Positions 1-10,191 of a stretch of DNA of 64,000 nt are shown piece by piece. The position numbers and the translations under genes are program-made. How positions within the stretch are numbered: position 1 is the first letter of the stretch; the number at the start of each line of letters is the position of its first letter. This stretch comes from Limanda limanda (lineage: Eukaryota > Chordata > Actinopteri > Pleuronectiformes > Pleuronectidae): positions 15,330,940-15,394,939 of the forward strand of contig NC_083655.1 of the NCBI RefSeq assembly GCF_963576545.1, read 5' to 3'. The notes beneath the pieces are model-generated. The model was given only the letters and a program-made list of their open reading frames with translations. It had not been told where the DNA came from and ran no database searches.

Positions 1-610
1 AAGTAATGAACCCTGCCTCCTCCATGTTAGTGAGTTGGACATGGGCCAAAGTAAAGAGTAATTTATGTTTTGCAGCGGACCCTAGGAAACTATCAACTGT
101 GTCCTTGTAGCAGGGAAAAAATATTTATTTCTATAATACAACTCTTAGCTAGAACATAGGTGACATACATTATATAGGACATATATATATATATATACAT
201 ATATAAAAACTAAAAGTACCTATAAAATATAATCAATAATATTCCTTTAATAATAATAATAGAAGAATGGGGGGGGCTAAGATGAGTCTGTATGTGGTTT
301 TGGTAACCCACACAAGGCAGGTAAAATAAGCAATCTCAGCAATTAGCCTTCTCTCCTCCCACAGAGTGAGCTCCCATGTCCCTTTCTGAACACACACCTC
401 TGGAGCTCTTCCAAATACTGAATGAGACAGGAGTGATATGTGTAAAAGGCCTATGTGTAGAAAGTGAATACTATTTTGGATCAACAGTCCTAAATTTAAA
501 ACCACAATGCATCACTGAGAATTTGTAAGAACTGTGGAATCAGTTCATCAACGGGTAAACGTTGAATCGACTAATTGTGAACTGAAGGAAGTGAGTGTGA
601 GGGAGCACTT
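1..610. other. rnpc3 intron sequence, left edge
   Basis: This stretch is downstream of rnpc3 exon 10 in transcript direction. It holds an (AT)n run at 183-200 and AT-rich DNA. No segment resembling the missing second RRM is convincing, so I read it as intron. Confidence 0.6.
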
Positions 611-612
611 AC

Positions 613-761
613 CTCGGCCCTCATTAGCCGGCGCCTCGTGACCTGGCCCACTTCCCTCCACTGTGGACGCTACCTCTGGAACCGAAATGTGGAATTCAAT
701 CTTCCTGGGCCCAGCGGGGTGGGGCTGCTCAAACACATCGGAGGGCTGCAGCACCGGAGCA
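613..761 (-). CDS. rnpc3: rnpc3 exon 10 (PSDVFEQPHPAGPRKIEFHI), last exon inside window
   Basis: 149 bases reading SAPVLQPSDVFEQPHPAGPR then KIEFHISVPEVASTVEGSG and PGHEAPANEGR. The PSDVFxQPxPxGxxxIEFHI block is diagnostic of RNPC3. I placed the acceptor at CTCTCCTCAG (762/763). An in-frame alternative, TTTTAG, lies 36 bases further upstream on the minus strand and would add 12 residues. The donor GTAAGTGC at 612/611 is strong. Phase 1 at the end, so the next exon lies left of the window. Confidence 0.9.
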
Positions 762-991
762 CTGAGGAGAGCAGAGACAATCAGCGCTCCCCCTCCACAG
801 CAGCCTCTAAAATGTGCCCACAATAAAACCTGGCTCCTGAGCGGCTTAAGGGTTGAGATATTTCGCTCTGGTCAGCTGGAGATATTTCCCAGTCCACAAA
901 CAAGAAGCCAGGAGACACTGAGGTGTGTGTGTGTGTGTTAGTGTATTTATAGTTTAGAAACAGAGTTTGTGGCCTGTCATTAAGGCAGAGT

Positions 992-1033
<42 letters not shown>

Positions 1034-4000
1034 GTGGCACTGAAACAATAAGAGCCACACAAGGCTGTCTTTATGAGGAAGATGTATTGTCAGGAGGGTT
1101 TCTGTCCTTTTTTAGCAGCCTATGAATACTGTCTCGAGATGAGCTTTGCGTGAGGACTGTGACATGCATGAGTGCCTTTGCTGTACCTCTGAGAGTCTGG
1201 TTTGGGAGCATAGAGTAGATCCTTGATCTTGGGCTTCTTTCTCATTGAGGCTGTTTTTGGTCTCATGGGTCTCTTGCATGCTTGGTTGACCAGGCCCATC
1301 AGACGAACAATCCTGAAATAAAGCAAGCATAAGGAATAAGGGGAAATAATGTCTACCTTGGAATGAAGAAAAGGAACAAAACCTGCACATCAATTGAAAT
1401 GTAAAATTAAATTAAAAGACATTTCCCTTCAAGCCACTTCTGTTTGCAGCGACATTATTACTAGTAAGTGAATCCTGAATAGTATGACACTTCCAGCTCT
1501 CCTCCCAAAACAACCAATCAACCCATCACCATTTTTGTTAACAAAGTTTTGATATTGATAGCTATAAAAAGAAAAAACACACAATACAGGATGAATGGCT
1601 TATTTTGGCCAACTGGTAATCATCATTTTGTTATAATAATGAAGATGAGAATATCAACACAAAAATGTGTGTGATGCATCAACTCTATTGATTTAATCAT
1701 TAACATAAACAGAAACAAGTGTTCTATAGGGATAAGCTGATGGTGTTCTGGACTGAGGCGTTAAAGAGGATGGTGTTGTGAAAACTACCTGCTTTTTTAA
1801 TTAGATTTCACTGGTGGTTATATACATGTGGTTTGTATGCCCTGGTCTCGGGCATCTCTGCATCATGTAGTATACAAATTCAGTTGGAGCCTGGTGTTTT
1901 TAGCCTGAAATAACAGCCCCGGGCATTGCCGAGAGGCTACACTGGTCTAACTGGACTTTGGTGGTTATCTGCGCCTCACCTCTCCTTGTCTTCGTCGTCT
2001 CCGCTATCGTACTCTGACTCCTCTTCACTGGCCAGCTCCATCTCCTCCTCTGGCAGAGGGGGGTAGTCAGGAGGGTAGGGAGGGGGCATGGGGATAGGTG
2101 GTGCCGGAGGAAGCCGCTCAAACGGCTGCAGACAACACAAGTTGGATTACCTTACAAATACCCCAGGGTTCAAATGCTTTCATGTGCATCTCTGCACCAG
2201 GTCCCTGGTGAGTGCAGGTCGAAACCAGGATTCATTTATGATCCCAGTTGTGGGGATCGATATCAGGTTTAAATTAAATCACAATGTTCTGAGACTTATT
2301 CCAATGGTTCAACTGTAACTGGCAGCAACAACAAAAATGAATTGTGATTATTAGTATAGTTTACAAGGCTCAAGCTCACCATTATTTTCTTTGTTGATTA
2401 ATCTGATGAAACATTTCTAACGTAATCAAATATTTAATCAAATTGGTTTACTGTTTATTTTGTCAAAAAAAAGTGGGAAAGCTCAATATAATAATTAAAC
2501 ACAGATGACATAAACAGCAAATCTTCAACTTTATAAAGCTGAACGAGAACATTTTAGGCATTTTTGCATGAAAAAATATCTAAATGATTTAAACTATTGC
2601 AGAACACTCTTCTGATGATAAACTTAATAAGCGACTCTAACACTTCATGCCCTGTAGGTAAGAACATTGAGTTATTTTTTTACTTAGAAGTGGTAAAAAT
2701 CAAGCTCTCTTTAAACAGACTCTCACAGAGTGTCTCCTCACATTTAGGAGTCATTATGTCTGCCTTTCAGGCTCACTTGAAAATTGAATAGGATTTTACT
2801 GTTGAATCATTCCTCGGATAATATAATATGGTTTTAAAAAACTGTTGTAGCAGAAAATATATAAAATATGTCTGTATAAGAGTGAAGTGAGTGGCTTTGT
2901 GTCTTTTGTAACACACGTCTTTAACGAATATCGATTTGTTTTTATCATCATATTAAATGCCAAGGAATTAAAGTGTTTAGTGTTTTTTGCTACTAGGTAA
3001 ACAAAACTATGGTCCAACATGTAACACAATTCAAGAATGTATTTTCTCATCATCAAGGTTTAAGAGATGAACTCGAAAGGTTTTCCTTTCACATATGAGC
3101 AGGAGCAGAAGATTCTCCAGTAAGATGCTAAGGAGCGATCACGTGAGAGGGGGAGCCGTATGCAGGAGGTAGGACACAACATATAAATTCCTACTGCAGA
3201 GATCACATATTTTTGTTTATAGGACATTAGGCCTGGCGTAAGCCCTCAAATCTCAGTGGCTCTCCAAGTTAACATCTTCCTCAAGATATCTTTTCCATCT
3301 TGACAAATTTGCATTTGCACATTTGCATTCGCTCGCAGTTAATCGAGTATTTACTAAGTTTGTACGCAGTCTCTGACTGGGACAGTTACATTCTCACATA
3401 CAGCCCCTCCAGATAATTTTAGAAGATTGTGCAGAGTTTAGTGTATGTCTGAAAGCAGCTTAAGAGATATGTTGTTCCAAACTTTGAGCTGGTTAACCTC
3501 CTCCCTTATAGGTGAAATATACTCACATTTAAATACTAGTGACCCTATCAAAACACAGCTTTTCTTGTTCTTTTTTAAAAAACTCAAACAGGCCATCATC
3601 CTTTTCTCTTTCTTCATGTAAATATCATGTGTTCCAGCTTACCAAGGGGGGTCTGGGAGTGACTGGGCCAAACGGACATGGTAAATTCATCTTGTTCATC
3701 AGATGAAGCACCTGTATAATTGGAATAAAGAGCATTAGAACAACAGCGGTTGCATCTCAAGACTCTTACCAAGAGCTGGGAGCTGGTCATATAAATACAC
3801 TGCTGCCTACAATCCAGGCTCCATATGTATAACAGATTGCAAGGCTTCTGCATTTTCATTTAAAATACATGGATCAAGGTGAGATTGAGGCTGAGGCGAG
3901 ACACCGAGGGCTCCTCTGCAACACATCAGCACCACCAAGGTGTTGCCACTGGAAGCAGCAGCAATGAAAATGCAGGAAGCGCAGCTCCCAAGGAAATGTT

Positions 4001-7000
4001 AAACCCATAACTCATGCCTCCCACTTATGGTTTATTATTAATACTTGCTTCCCCAAATTGAAATTTAAAAGGCAAATGTTTGCTGTTTGATCTTTAGGAG
4101 GTTGGATGCAGTTCAAAAATCTCTGGGGCACTTAGTCCAGAATTGTATTTCAATTCTACATGATCAATCTGAAGGTTACACATGCTGTGTCAACTCAGCA
4201 TTTCTCAAAAAAAGGTGAGTATGAATACAGGGAGAGAAAAAGGACAGAAAGATACAAATACATACACAGATGATGACCAATATCTGCATATCAAAGGTGT
4301 GATGATACTGGATGAAAAATATGATATGAGAGAAGCTGCAGTTACTCACTTGCACGTAAAACTTTGGCACACTCACGAGGGCGTGCGATATATTTGTCAG
4401 AATGCTGCCAGAAGGTGGTGGGTATAAATATTTCAAAGTGGGATTGGGTTGATATTTCAAACTGGAGGAGAGAAAAGACAGAATTACTTAAAAGCAGATT
4501 CTGCAGCCAAAACTCGCTGCCTTGAACACAACAACCCCTTCGCTTAACAACACACAAAATATGTCAAAGTAATGGAGACACATGAATGTGTTACACAAAT
4601 ATGTGCTTTAGCTGGGTAACTTATTCTTTATGACAAGCACTCAGCCAACAAAATGTAAAATCCAGCCATTAAGGGACATGGGGACCGGCCTGCCACGTCA
4701 GCAACAAGGCTAGTTCACATATAACGCTAACTTTTAGAAGGCAGGACTGAGAGGATAAATCTTAATTTTGTGGCTTAATAAGGAAAGGTGAGGGCAGAGT
4801 GTGTGTGTGTTATGTGAGCTGCCGGTGCTGCTGGGACTGAAAACAACAATCAGAAATATAAGTCATAGCTCACTCGGTAACAAAGTTTACTTTTCTTTTG
4901 ATGTTTTAAATCTTGATTCTATTAATTGCCCGTGAAGCCCAGTTCGAGAGTCTGTGTCTTTCGCAGTAGGCTACGGCATAGAAGCATGAGTTGGGCTTTA
5001 TACTATGTTGTAAAAAACATGTTAAGACAAAAACAGCACAATAATTAAAAGGTATATTAACAAGTAGAATTTAAAAATCTATCAAATAGAAGATTACAAT
5101 GTTTGAATAGTTTTCCCAGTCTAAAACTTTTGAAAGCAAATGTGTCTCATCAACACTGTGGTTTTTGTACGGTCCAGTGTTTTGAAATTGTGTGATGTGT
5201 AGCTATTGTATTTATGTCTTGCCCTGTTGCCTTCCTCTTGTCCATCTTAAATGGCCATCAACCAACGATTTGTATAGTCCATATTAACATATCACAATTT
5301 TCCTCATAGAGCTTAACAATCCGTAAGAGGTGCATTTTCATACACATTTGGAATTAGATTGTTACCAAGAAATGCATTAAGATTGGACTGTTGTTACATA
5401 TCAATGAGCAGGACTTATTGTTTATCTTATAGGAGTCACTGTAGGCTATTAAATCGCTGTCCTGTCAATTTATTTTCCAGAAAAAAAATGTGCTTCTACA
5501 TCTGACATCAGTGACTTAACCTGCATCATCCATCCCAGAGTAAATCAGCAATACTGATGCTAGCATTAGCACTGCCACATCTTTTCCACTGTTGGCTGCT
5601 CACTGCTGGACATGTTGTGTGGCCTCTACAGAGGGATGGATTCAGCGGCAGAGCTCCTGCTGTGCTTCACTGCAGTTTCAAAAAGTTTACACACTGCAGA
5701 TTCTACAAGAAAGCCCCGAAGATTAAAAATATTCTGCTCTGTGCAGTCATTCCCCTACCATAATATTAGCACCAGATCTCAACGTTAGTCCTTGAAGGTT
5801 ACCTTTCTTATAAAACAGGTCTATAGCGCTCTTTTATTAAACAAACTAAATGTTATTTATCTTATTTACACGACGTCATGTAGTTTCTGTCTCTACATGG
5901 TCGCGCGTTTAGATTTCTCGTCTACTCTCTGTATCAGGCACGGAGTTCGATCGCGATGCGCGCACGCACGCACGCACAAACTAGTAAATACAAAACAAGA
6001 TTTTATTTTTCATACATCTGTATGGACACTGTTGACACTAGTGAATGCAGCCTTTATTAAGAAGCCAATACAGGCTCAATATTTTGATCTTACTATTATC
6101 ATCTGACACATTTCCACACTTAGCATATTATAATTTACTTTAGAATATGACCATTTTGAATATGAAGTGAGGTGAGAGTGGGTTGCAGTACTGAAGGACA
6201 AGCTCAGAGACCACCTGGTCCCACCAACTGGCAGGACTCACGCTCTGTCAGACACTCTGTGGCAGCCTGACCATCTAATTGGACGTGATGCCGCTGCTCT
6301 CAGATTGTCACCCAGGTTTACTGTCAGTCGGCCTCCAGGCAGCTTCTACCCTCCTGAAGTGACAGCACTTTGGGAAGCATGTGTCACACGTGCATATTTG
6401 ATAGTATGAAGTCTAATTTGAGTGCGGAATGACCTTTACCGGTTGTCACCAGGAGTCATGGGAAACTGCTTGTTACCAAATCACGATGTAATACAATATA
6501 TATTTATACGACATGAGGCAGGGTGAGAACAAATCCTAAGACATTTGAAGAGTAACGCACTAGAGGATGACAGTAACACACAGACTAGCTGATACACTTA
6601 AGTGTATAAAATTCAGTAACTCAACGTTTAAATTAACAAAAGGTTAAAATCACAAATTACACATCTGTACAAAAGCTGAATAATGAGATAAATTCAAAAC
6701 TTACCCTAGGCTCGGTGAAATGCCAGTTTCTATAAGAGGAATGTTTGGCTTTCGGGTCGGTTTTTTCTTCTTCTCTTCTTTACCACCTTTTCCACTGTAG
6801 AAAGGAAAAGGGTGAAACCTGGTTCTGCTATGCTTACAGTTTTGTTCTTCAGACCACTCAGACAGAGGCCAGTGTCTGGCTACAAGTCACAGGCTTGGTC
6901 CAGTTAATTACTGTTGCCAAACTGTGTGTTTGTTAGTTTGTAATCAACATTACATAAAAACCACAAGAGAAAACTTAGAAGGGTCATGGAAGAACCCATA

Positions 7001-7762
7001 CAATTTCAGGGCAAATGCGGACTTGAGGATTTCTTTCACAATTTTTACCATTGTTCATGATTTCCCTTGGAATAATCAATAGATATTAACAGATCAGTCA
7101 TATTTTGGGGACTGATATCTATGTGCAATTGGGTACATATGGAATTTAGGGGCACTATTGGGCCTTGGCAGAGATATGTTCTCCCCTGAGCTTTTTAGTT
7201 TTACAGACAATTCAAGCAACCCACCTGTCAGACACTGGTGGATCTTTTAATACTGTCACATCTTCCTGGCCTTTGGCAAACTCAGCAACAAGCGTCTGAT
7301 CAAGGATCTCTAACTGGTGGAGCCTGGTAAGAGCCTGAAGGAGATGTGATGGATATTTATTAGCAAACAGGGAGAGAAAATCAGATCACGTTGAAATTGC
7401 CATTAGCTTGTATCTATACATCTAAACATGCATGACTTTCTGAATCTTTAACTGAAACAGCTTTTGACAAAAAAAACTCACCTCTTGTGCTGACTTCTCA
7501 TTTCGAAAGGTTGCAAAAGCAGTGTGTTTCTGTGGGAAATGAAATATGTCATAAACCTTAGCATGGGCAGAAAATCCACTGACTGTGATCAAGTGAAAAC
7601 ACCACCTACCAGGCGACCGCTTTTGGAGAAGACCCTGACGGATTCAGCCCCAAAATACTGCAGCAGATCTTTCTTATCTTCCTGGCTGAGCTCATCTGGT
7701 AAGTGGCGGATGAGCAGAGTTTTGCTGACGTTGGTCGGGACCAGGTCCTCGTTCGTGTCCAT
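613..7762 (-). CDS. rnpc3: RNPC3 (U11/U12 small nuclear ribonucleoprotein 65 kDa protein), 5' part of gene, nine coding exons
   Basis: This protein of the minor (U12-type) spliceosome bridges the U11 and U12 snRNPs in the nucleus. In the known family the N-terminal RRM contacts the U11-59K protein and the C-terminal RRM binds U12 snRNA. Coding exons read on the minus strand are 7610-7762, 7482-7529, 7225-7334, 6705-6794, 4350-4461, 3643-3711, 1980-2125, 1187-1312 and 613-761. All have GT-AG borders and compatible phases, giving 334 codons plus one base. RRM1 shows RNP2-like LLIRHLP (residues 21-27) and RNP1-like KHTAFATF (52-59). Later blocks include LKYLYPPPSGSIL, VPKFYVQ, a proline-rich stretch, EESEYDSGDDEDKE, KKPKIKD and PSDVFEQPHPAGPRKIEFHI, all in vertebrate RNPC3 order. 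The ATG at 7762 follows an in-frame TAA eight codons upstream. The human protein has 517 residues, so about a third, including RRM2, lies left of the window. Identity is very secure. Confidence 0.95.
922..1029. repeat. (TG)n microsatellites in an rnpc3 intron
   Basis: Two TG tracts, about 922-938 and 995-1029, the second an uninterrupted run of about 35 bases. They lie between rnpc3 exons 9 and 10. Shadow reading frames there (poly Thr-His) are artefacts of the repeat. Confidence 0.95.
1187..1312 (-). CDS. rnpc3: rnpc3 exon 9 (basic segment)
   Basis: 126 bases reading RIVRLMGLVNQACKRPMRPK then TASMRKKPKIKDLLYAPKPD and SQ. It aligns with human QRMNKLMELANLQPKRPK and RKKRKIKDML. Acceptor TTATTTCAG, donor GTACAG (weak at positions 4-6). 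The exon ends with AG of a split codon. Confidence 0.92.
1980..2125 (-). CDS. rnpc3: rnpc3 exon 8 (proline-rich then acidic stretch)
   Basis: 146 bases reading PFERLPPAPPIPMPPPYPPD, then YPPLPEEEMELA, then SEEESEYDSGDDEDKE. Proline-rich followed by acidic composition is the family pattern (human PPLPDEDEELSSEESEYESTDDED). Acceptor TGTCTGCAG, donor GTGAGG. It ends two bases into an Arg codon. Confidence 0.94.
3643..3711 (-). CDS. rnpc3: rnpc3 exon 7
   Basis: 23 codons reading VLHLMNKMNLPCPFGPVTPR then PPL, nearly identical to human VLHLMNKMNLPTPFGPITARPPM. Acceptor ATTATACAG, donor GTAAGC. Phase 0 at both ends. Confidence 0.95.
4350..4461 (-). CDS. rnpc3: rnpc3 exon 6 (conserved LKYLYPPPSGSIL / VPKFYVQ segment)
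   Basis: 112 bases reading LKYQPNPTLKYLYPPPSGSI followed by LTNISHALVSVPKFYVQ, strongly matching the human LKYMYPPPSSTILANIVNALASVPKFYVQ block. Acceptor CTCCTCCAG, donor GTGAGT. It ends in phase 0. Confidence 0.95.
4462..6704. other. rnpc3 intron between exons 5 and 6 (2.2 kb)
   Basis: No further exon is recognisable. A CGCACG simple repeat sits near 5956-5978, and a 16-bp perfect palindrome (ATACACTTAAGTGTAT) at 6592-6607. A GC-richer block at about 6180-6390 differs in composition from its AT-rich flanks and is not explained. Confidence 0.5.
6705..6794 (-). CDS. rnpc3: rnpc3 exon 5 (lysine-rich linker)
   Basis: 90 bases reading SGKGGKEEKKKKPTRKPNIP then LIETGISPSL. The lysine-rich stretch and the following LIETGISP match the linker after RRM1 (human KKELGYLTVENGIAP). 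Acceptor TTCTACAG, donor GTAAGT. Codon phases match exons 4 and 6. Confidence 0.9.
7225..7334 (-). CDS. rnpc3: rnpc3 exon 4 (end of RRM1)
   Basis: 110 bases reading ALTRLHQLEILDQTLVAEF then AKGQEDVTVLKDPPVSD. This corresponds to the last helix and strand of RRM1 in the family (human ALTRLHQLKLLGHTLVVEFA). Acceptor CTTCAG, donor GTGGGT. The exon ends two bases into a codon. Confidence 0.94.
7482..7529 (-). CDS. rnpc3: rnpc3 exon 3 (RNP1 strand of RRM1)
   Basis: Exactly 16 codons: KHTAFATFRNEKSAQE, bounded by TTTCCCACAG and GTGAG. It matches the human KHTAFATFPNEKAA segment, and the aromatic residues in AFATF are the RNA/protein contact positions of RNP1. Phase is 0 at both ends. Confidence 0.94.
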
Positions 7763-7852
7763 TTCCCCGCAGTACACCAGCCACTGTTACCTCTTGTTGA
7801 GCAACACAGTGTAAACACACGTTTAGGAGCTTCTCTCACAATGAAGGTTGAC
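7610..7852 (-). CDS. rnpc3: rnpc3 exon 2 (start codon at 7762; first half of RRM1)
   Basis: The acceptor TTGTGCAG ends at 7853 and the donor GTAGGT starts at 7609. Bases 7763-7852 are 5' UTR. Codons run from ATG 7762 (G at -3, G at +4) for 51 residues: MDTNEDLVPT, then NVSKTLLIRHLPDEL, ending SKSGRL. The LLIRHLP segment is the RNP2 strand of the RRM. Phase at the end is 0. Confidence 0.93.
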
Positions 7853-8175
7853 CTGCACAACAGAAACACATACTGACGAATTCAAGAAGAAGTCCTGCCG
7901 ATGCCTCAGATAACACCAGGCATTATGTGTCATTTCTATACGTTCTTAAACAGACGAAGCAAAGTTTAATTTTGAATTCTTCAAAAGAAGGATCGTGGTT
8001 AGCTGCAGGGGCTAGCTACATTAGCTCAGGGCTAACTGACGTAAATGCACCACTTATATGGCCCGCTTTTCTTTGTTATTGACTGAATCAAGCCAAAGCC
8101 TTTAAATTACCCAAATAAGTAATTCTTTATGCATAAAAAACAGCGCTAAACAAAGATATTCCAGCGCACACTTAC

Positions 8176-8215
8176 CTCCTGCAGCATCGACCAGTGAACA
8201 ACTACACTTCCGCTT
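8176..8215 (-). other. rnpc3: rnpc3 exon 1, 5' untranslated (3' border firm, 5' border approximate)
   Basis: On the minus strand the sequence reads GCTGCAGGAG followed by GTAAGTGTGC, a near-perfect splice donor at 8175/8174. This matches the acceptor at 7853/7854 in front of the start-codon exon. The exon holds no ATG in frame with the protein, so it is called non-coding. The transcription start is not visible; I place it near 8200 because of the ETS-like motif there. Confidence 0.6.
8206..8213 (-). promoter_or_regulatory. ETS-family-like core promoter motif of rnpc3
   Basis: The minus strand reads GCGGAAGT, close to the CCGGAAGT consensus of ETS/GABPA sites that often sit at the start of housekeeping gene transcripts. 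It lies about 30 bases upstream of the first splice donor. The surroundings are GC-richer than the flanks and no TATA box is evident. The role is inferred from motif and position only. Confidence 0.35.
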
Positions 8216-8680
8216 TCTGCGTCTTCTTCGTTTGAAATTACATGTAACCTAGAGTTATACCGCGCCCTCACGGACTGGAGGACGGGAGCGTTAATCTGTG
8301 CAGTGACCAGAGGTTCAGAGAGTTCGGTGTTTGCTGACAAGCAGCAAACTGTGGTCTCTCCACTTTCTGAGCAGTTGTTTCTTTTGTTAATTTAAGAAAA
8401 GTTAATTTGTTTAATATTAGTTATTATATACCTGACAGAAATCAATTGAGTTGCTATGTTATTATCTATTCAAGACGGTTTATGTTCATTTTTCAAAATA
8501 ACATGATATATTAATGATGACCTGAATAGTGTTCCGGAAAATCACAAAAAAATAAATCAAAATCAGCACACTTATACAATTCCCGAAAACAGTACTGTTA
8601 TTGTCTATGGCAGAGGGTGTTGAGTGCTGCAACTCACAAGTAAAGAACACAGGCTGATATTGCTTCCAAGTATAGTGATG

Positions 8681-8757
8681 ACTTCTGAGTACTCATGTAA
8701 TAATGTATGGCTGCTGAGTACTCATGTTATAATATAATAACTACTGAGTACTGGTGG
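8681..8757. repeat. Degenerate tandem repeat, period about 29-30 bp
   Basis: The core CTGAGTACT recurs at 8685, 8714 and 8744, each time in similar context (the first two followed by CATGT and an AT-rich tail). Three diverged copies. Confidence 0.7.
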
Positions 8758-9188
8758 GTTGAAACCGTGCTGGGTCTTCAGGAACTCTATTATTATTATA
8801 CTTCTAATTCTATCTATTTCAATAATATTTATGATGCACATTTTGTTATCAAGCGATATGCAGAGCTTTGTGATTAACAGCCGGCGAACACATGGACAGG
8901 TTAGTGGCTATTTGTCACCAGCAGGTGTCAGCGTAACCATATCTAATAACAGCTGCTGCAGTTGTGATCAATGTGATATTTCCAGCTCAGGTCAAAAACA
9001 TTCTTTTCTCTATTCAGATCGTATAAATCTTTGATCTTTGCATCCAAGACATCAAAGGATTCTAACATCACTGACACTGTGACATTAAAGCAAACTGACA
9101 ACAAATAATTATTTGCTTAATGAATCATTTGAAGTGCTATATACAGCTCATTTGAGCGGTTTAAATATATATATATAAAGTTTAAAAC

Positions 9189-10191
9189 ATGTCACTTCCT
9201 GTAGCCAGCAGGTGGCGTTGTAATGATGAGTCAATATTGATATGGATCTGATCAGGGCCGAACTGTGATTGTGTGAATGAGTCAGTTATTTTGTCACCCC
9301 CATTCCTTAAAACCATATAACTATCTTCAGGGGGGTTCTGTTGTTACACAAATTTATTTTGAGGTAGACTAAAGCATGAACAATGAATTACAGCAATTTT
9401 GTGTTTAACGGCGAATTGATGAACATTGACGCCACAAGATGGCGTTTGACGAAAAGTCACAGTAATCTTATGCCATTATCAATGTCTTGAGACACTTTTG
9501 ACACAGTTTGACATGGTTGCAGTCGGGGATGAGGAGGAATACTTCCAAGTGTAAGATGTTCCAAAAACAAGACATTTCCTGTTGCCACCAGGGTGCGCGC
9601 TGTGATTTTAATTCATAATTTATGTGAAGATGTCATCAGGCCAGGACTCTTGTCTTACATGCATAGTCTGGAGTCGATCGCACCATGTATGTCTGAGATA
9701 CAGAACATCGTGTTTCGATGGCTTGTAATTAAACTTTTACGCCATGCCAGGATCACACCGTGTGATTAAAAATAGACATTCGAAGTAGTTTATATCTCCA
9801 TCTTGTTGTGATGACACTCATGTCCATATGAAGTTGATCTGATGAAAACCCTGGGACAAGTATGTCAAAGAAAAAATTTAGAGCTTCCTGTTGCTTTTTC
9901 CCCATTACACCACTGACCTTTATTTTTTGTCTAGTCAAGATACACCTGGGCTACGATTTTTGTGAAGATCGGTGAAAGCTAACTCAGGGGCTTTTCCATA
10001 GATGGCGCTGTTGAGCCATTTTGCCACGCCCATTTCAAATGACTCCAGAATACAACTACTTTTTGGGGTGATGAATTTCCTGCAAACTTTGGTAAGAATT
10101 TGAGCATGTCTAGGCCCTGAAAAAGCCCAAAAGGGAAATACAAATCCTTCGATATCGAATAGGGCCTCCAACCGTAGGTGCTCGGGCCCTA
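9189..10191. repeat. Diverged teleost dispersed repeat (CTTCCTGTTGCCACCAGGTGGCG type)
   Basis: The block contains repeated motifs of the kind CTTCCTGT(A/T)GCC..CAG.TGGCG (near 9194, 9579 and 9884), TGGCG-type pieces at 9438 and 10002, phrases such as GAAGATCGGTGAAAGCTAAC, and a terminal GTGCTCGGGCCCTAAT at about 10179. I know this set from many fish genomes as a non-coding dispersed repeat; the family name is not certain. No intact ORF is expected. The 91-residue open frame inside it on the minus strand is a by-product. Boundaries are approximate. Confidence 0.6.

Noticed and set aside
233..505. Possible next rnpc3 exon (frame containing VFGRAPEV, resembling GFGKIFP)
   Set aside because: Only a few residues are similar, the rest does not fit the family and no clear donor follows. 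The frame with phase-1 entry is weak.
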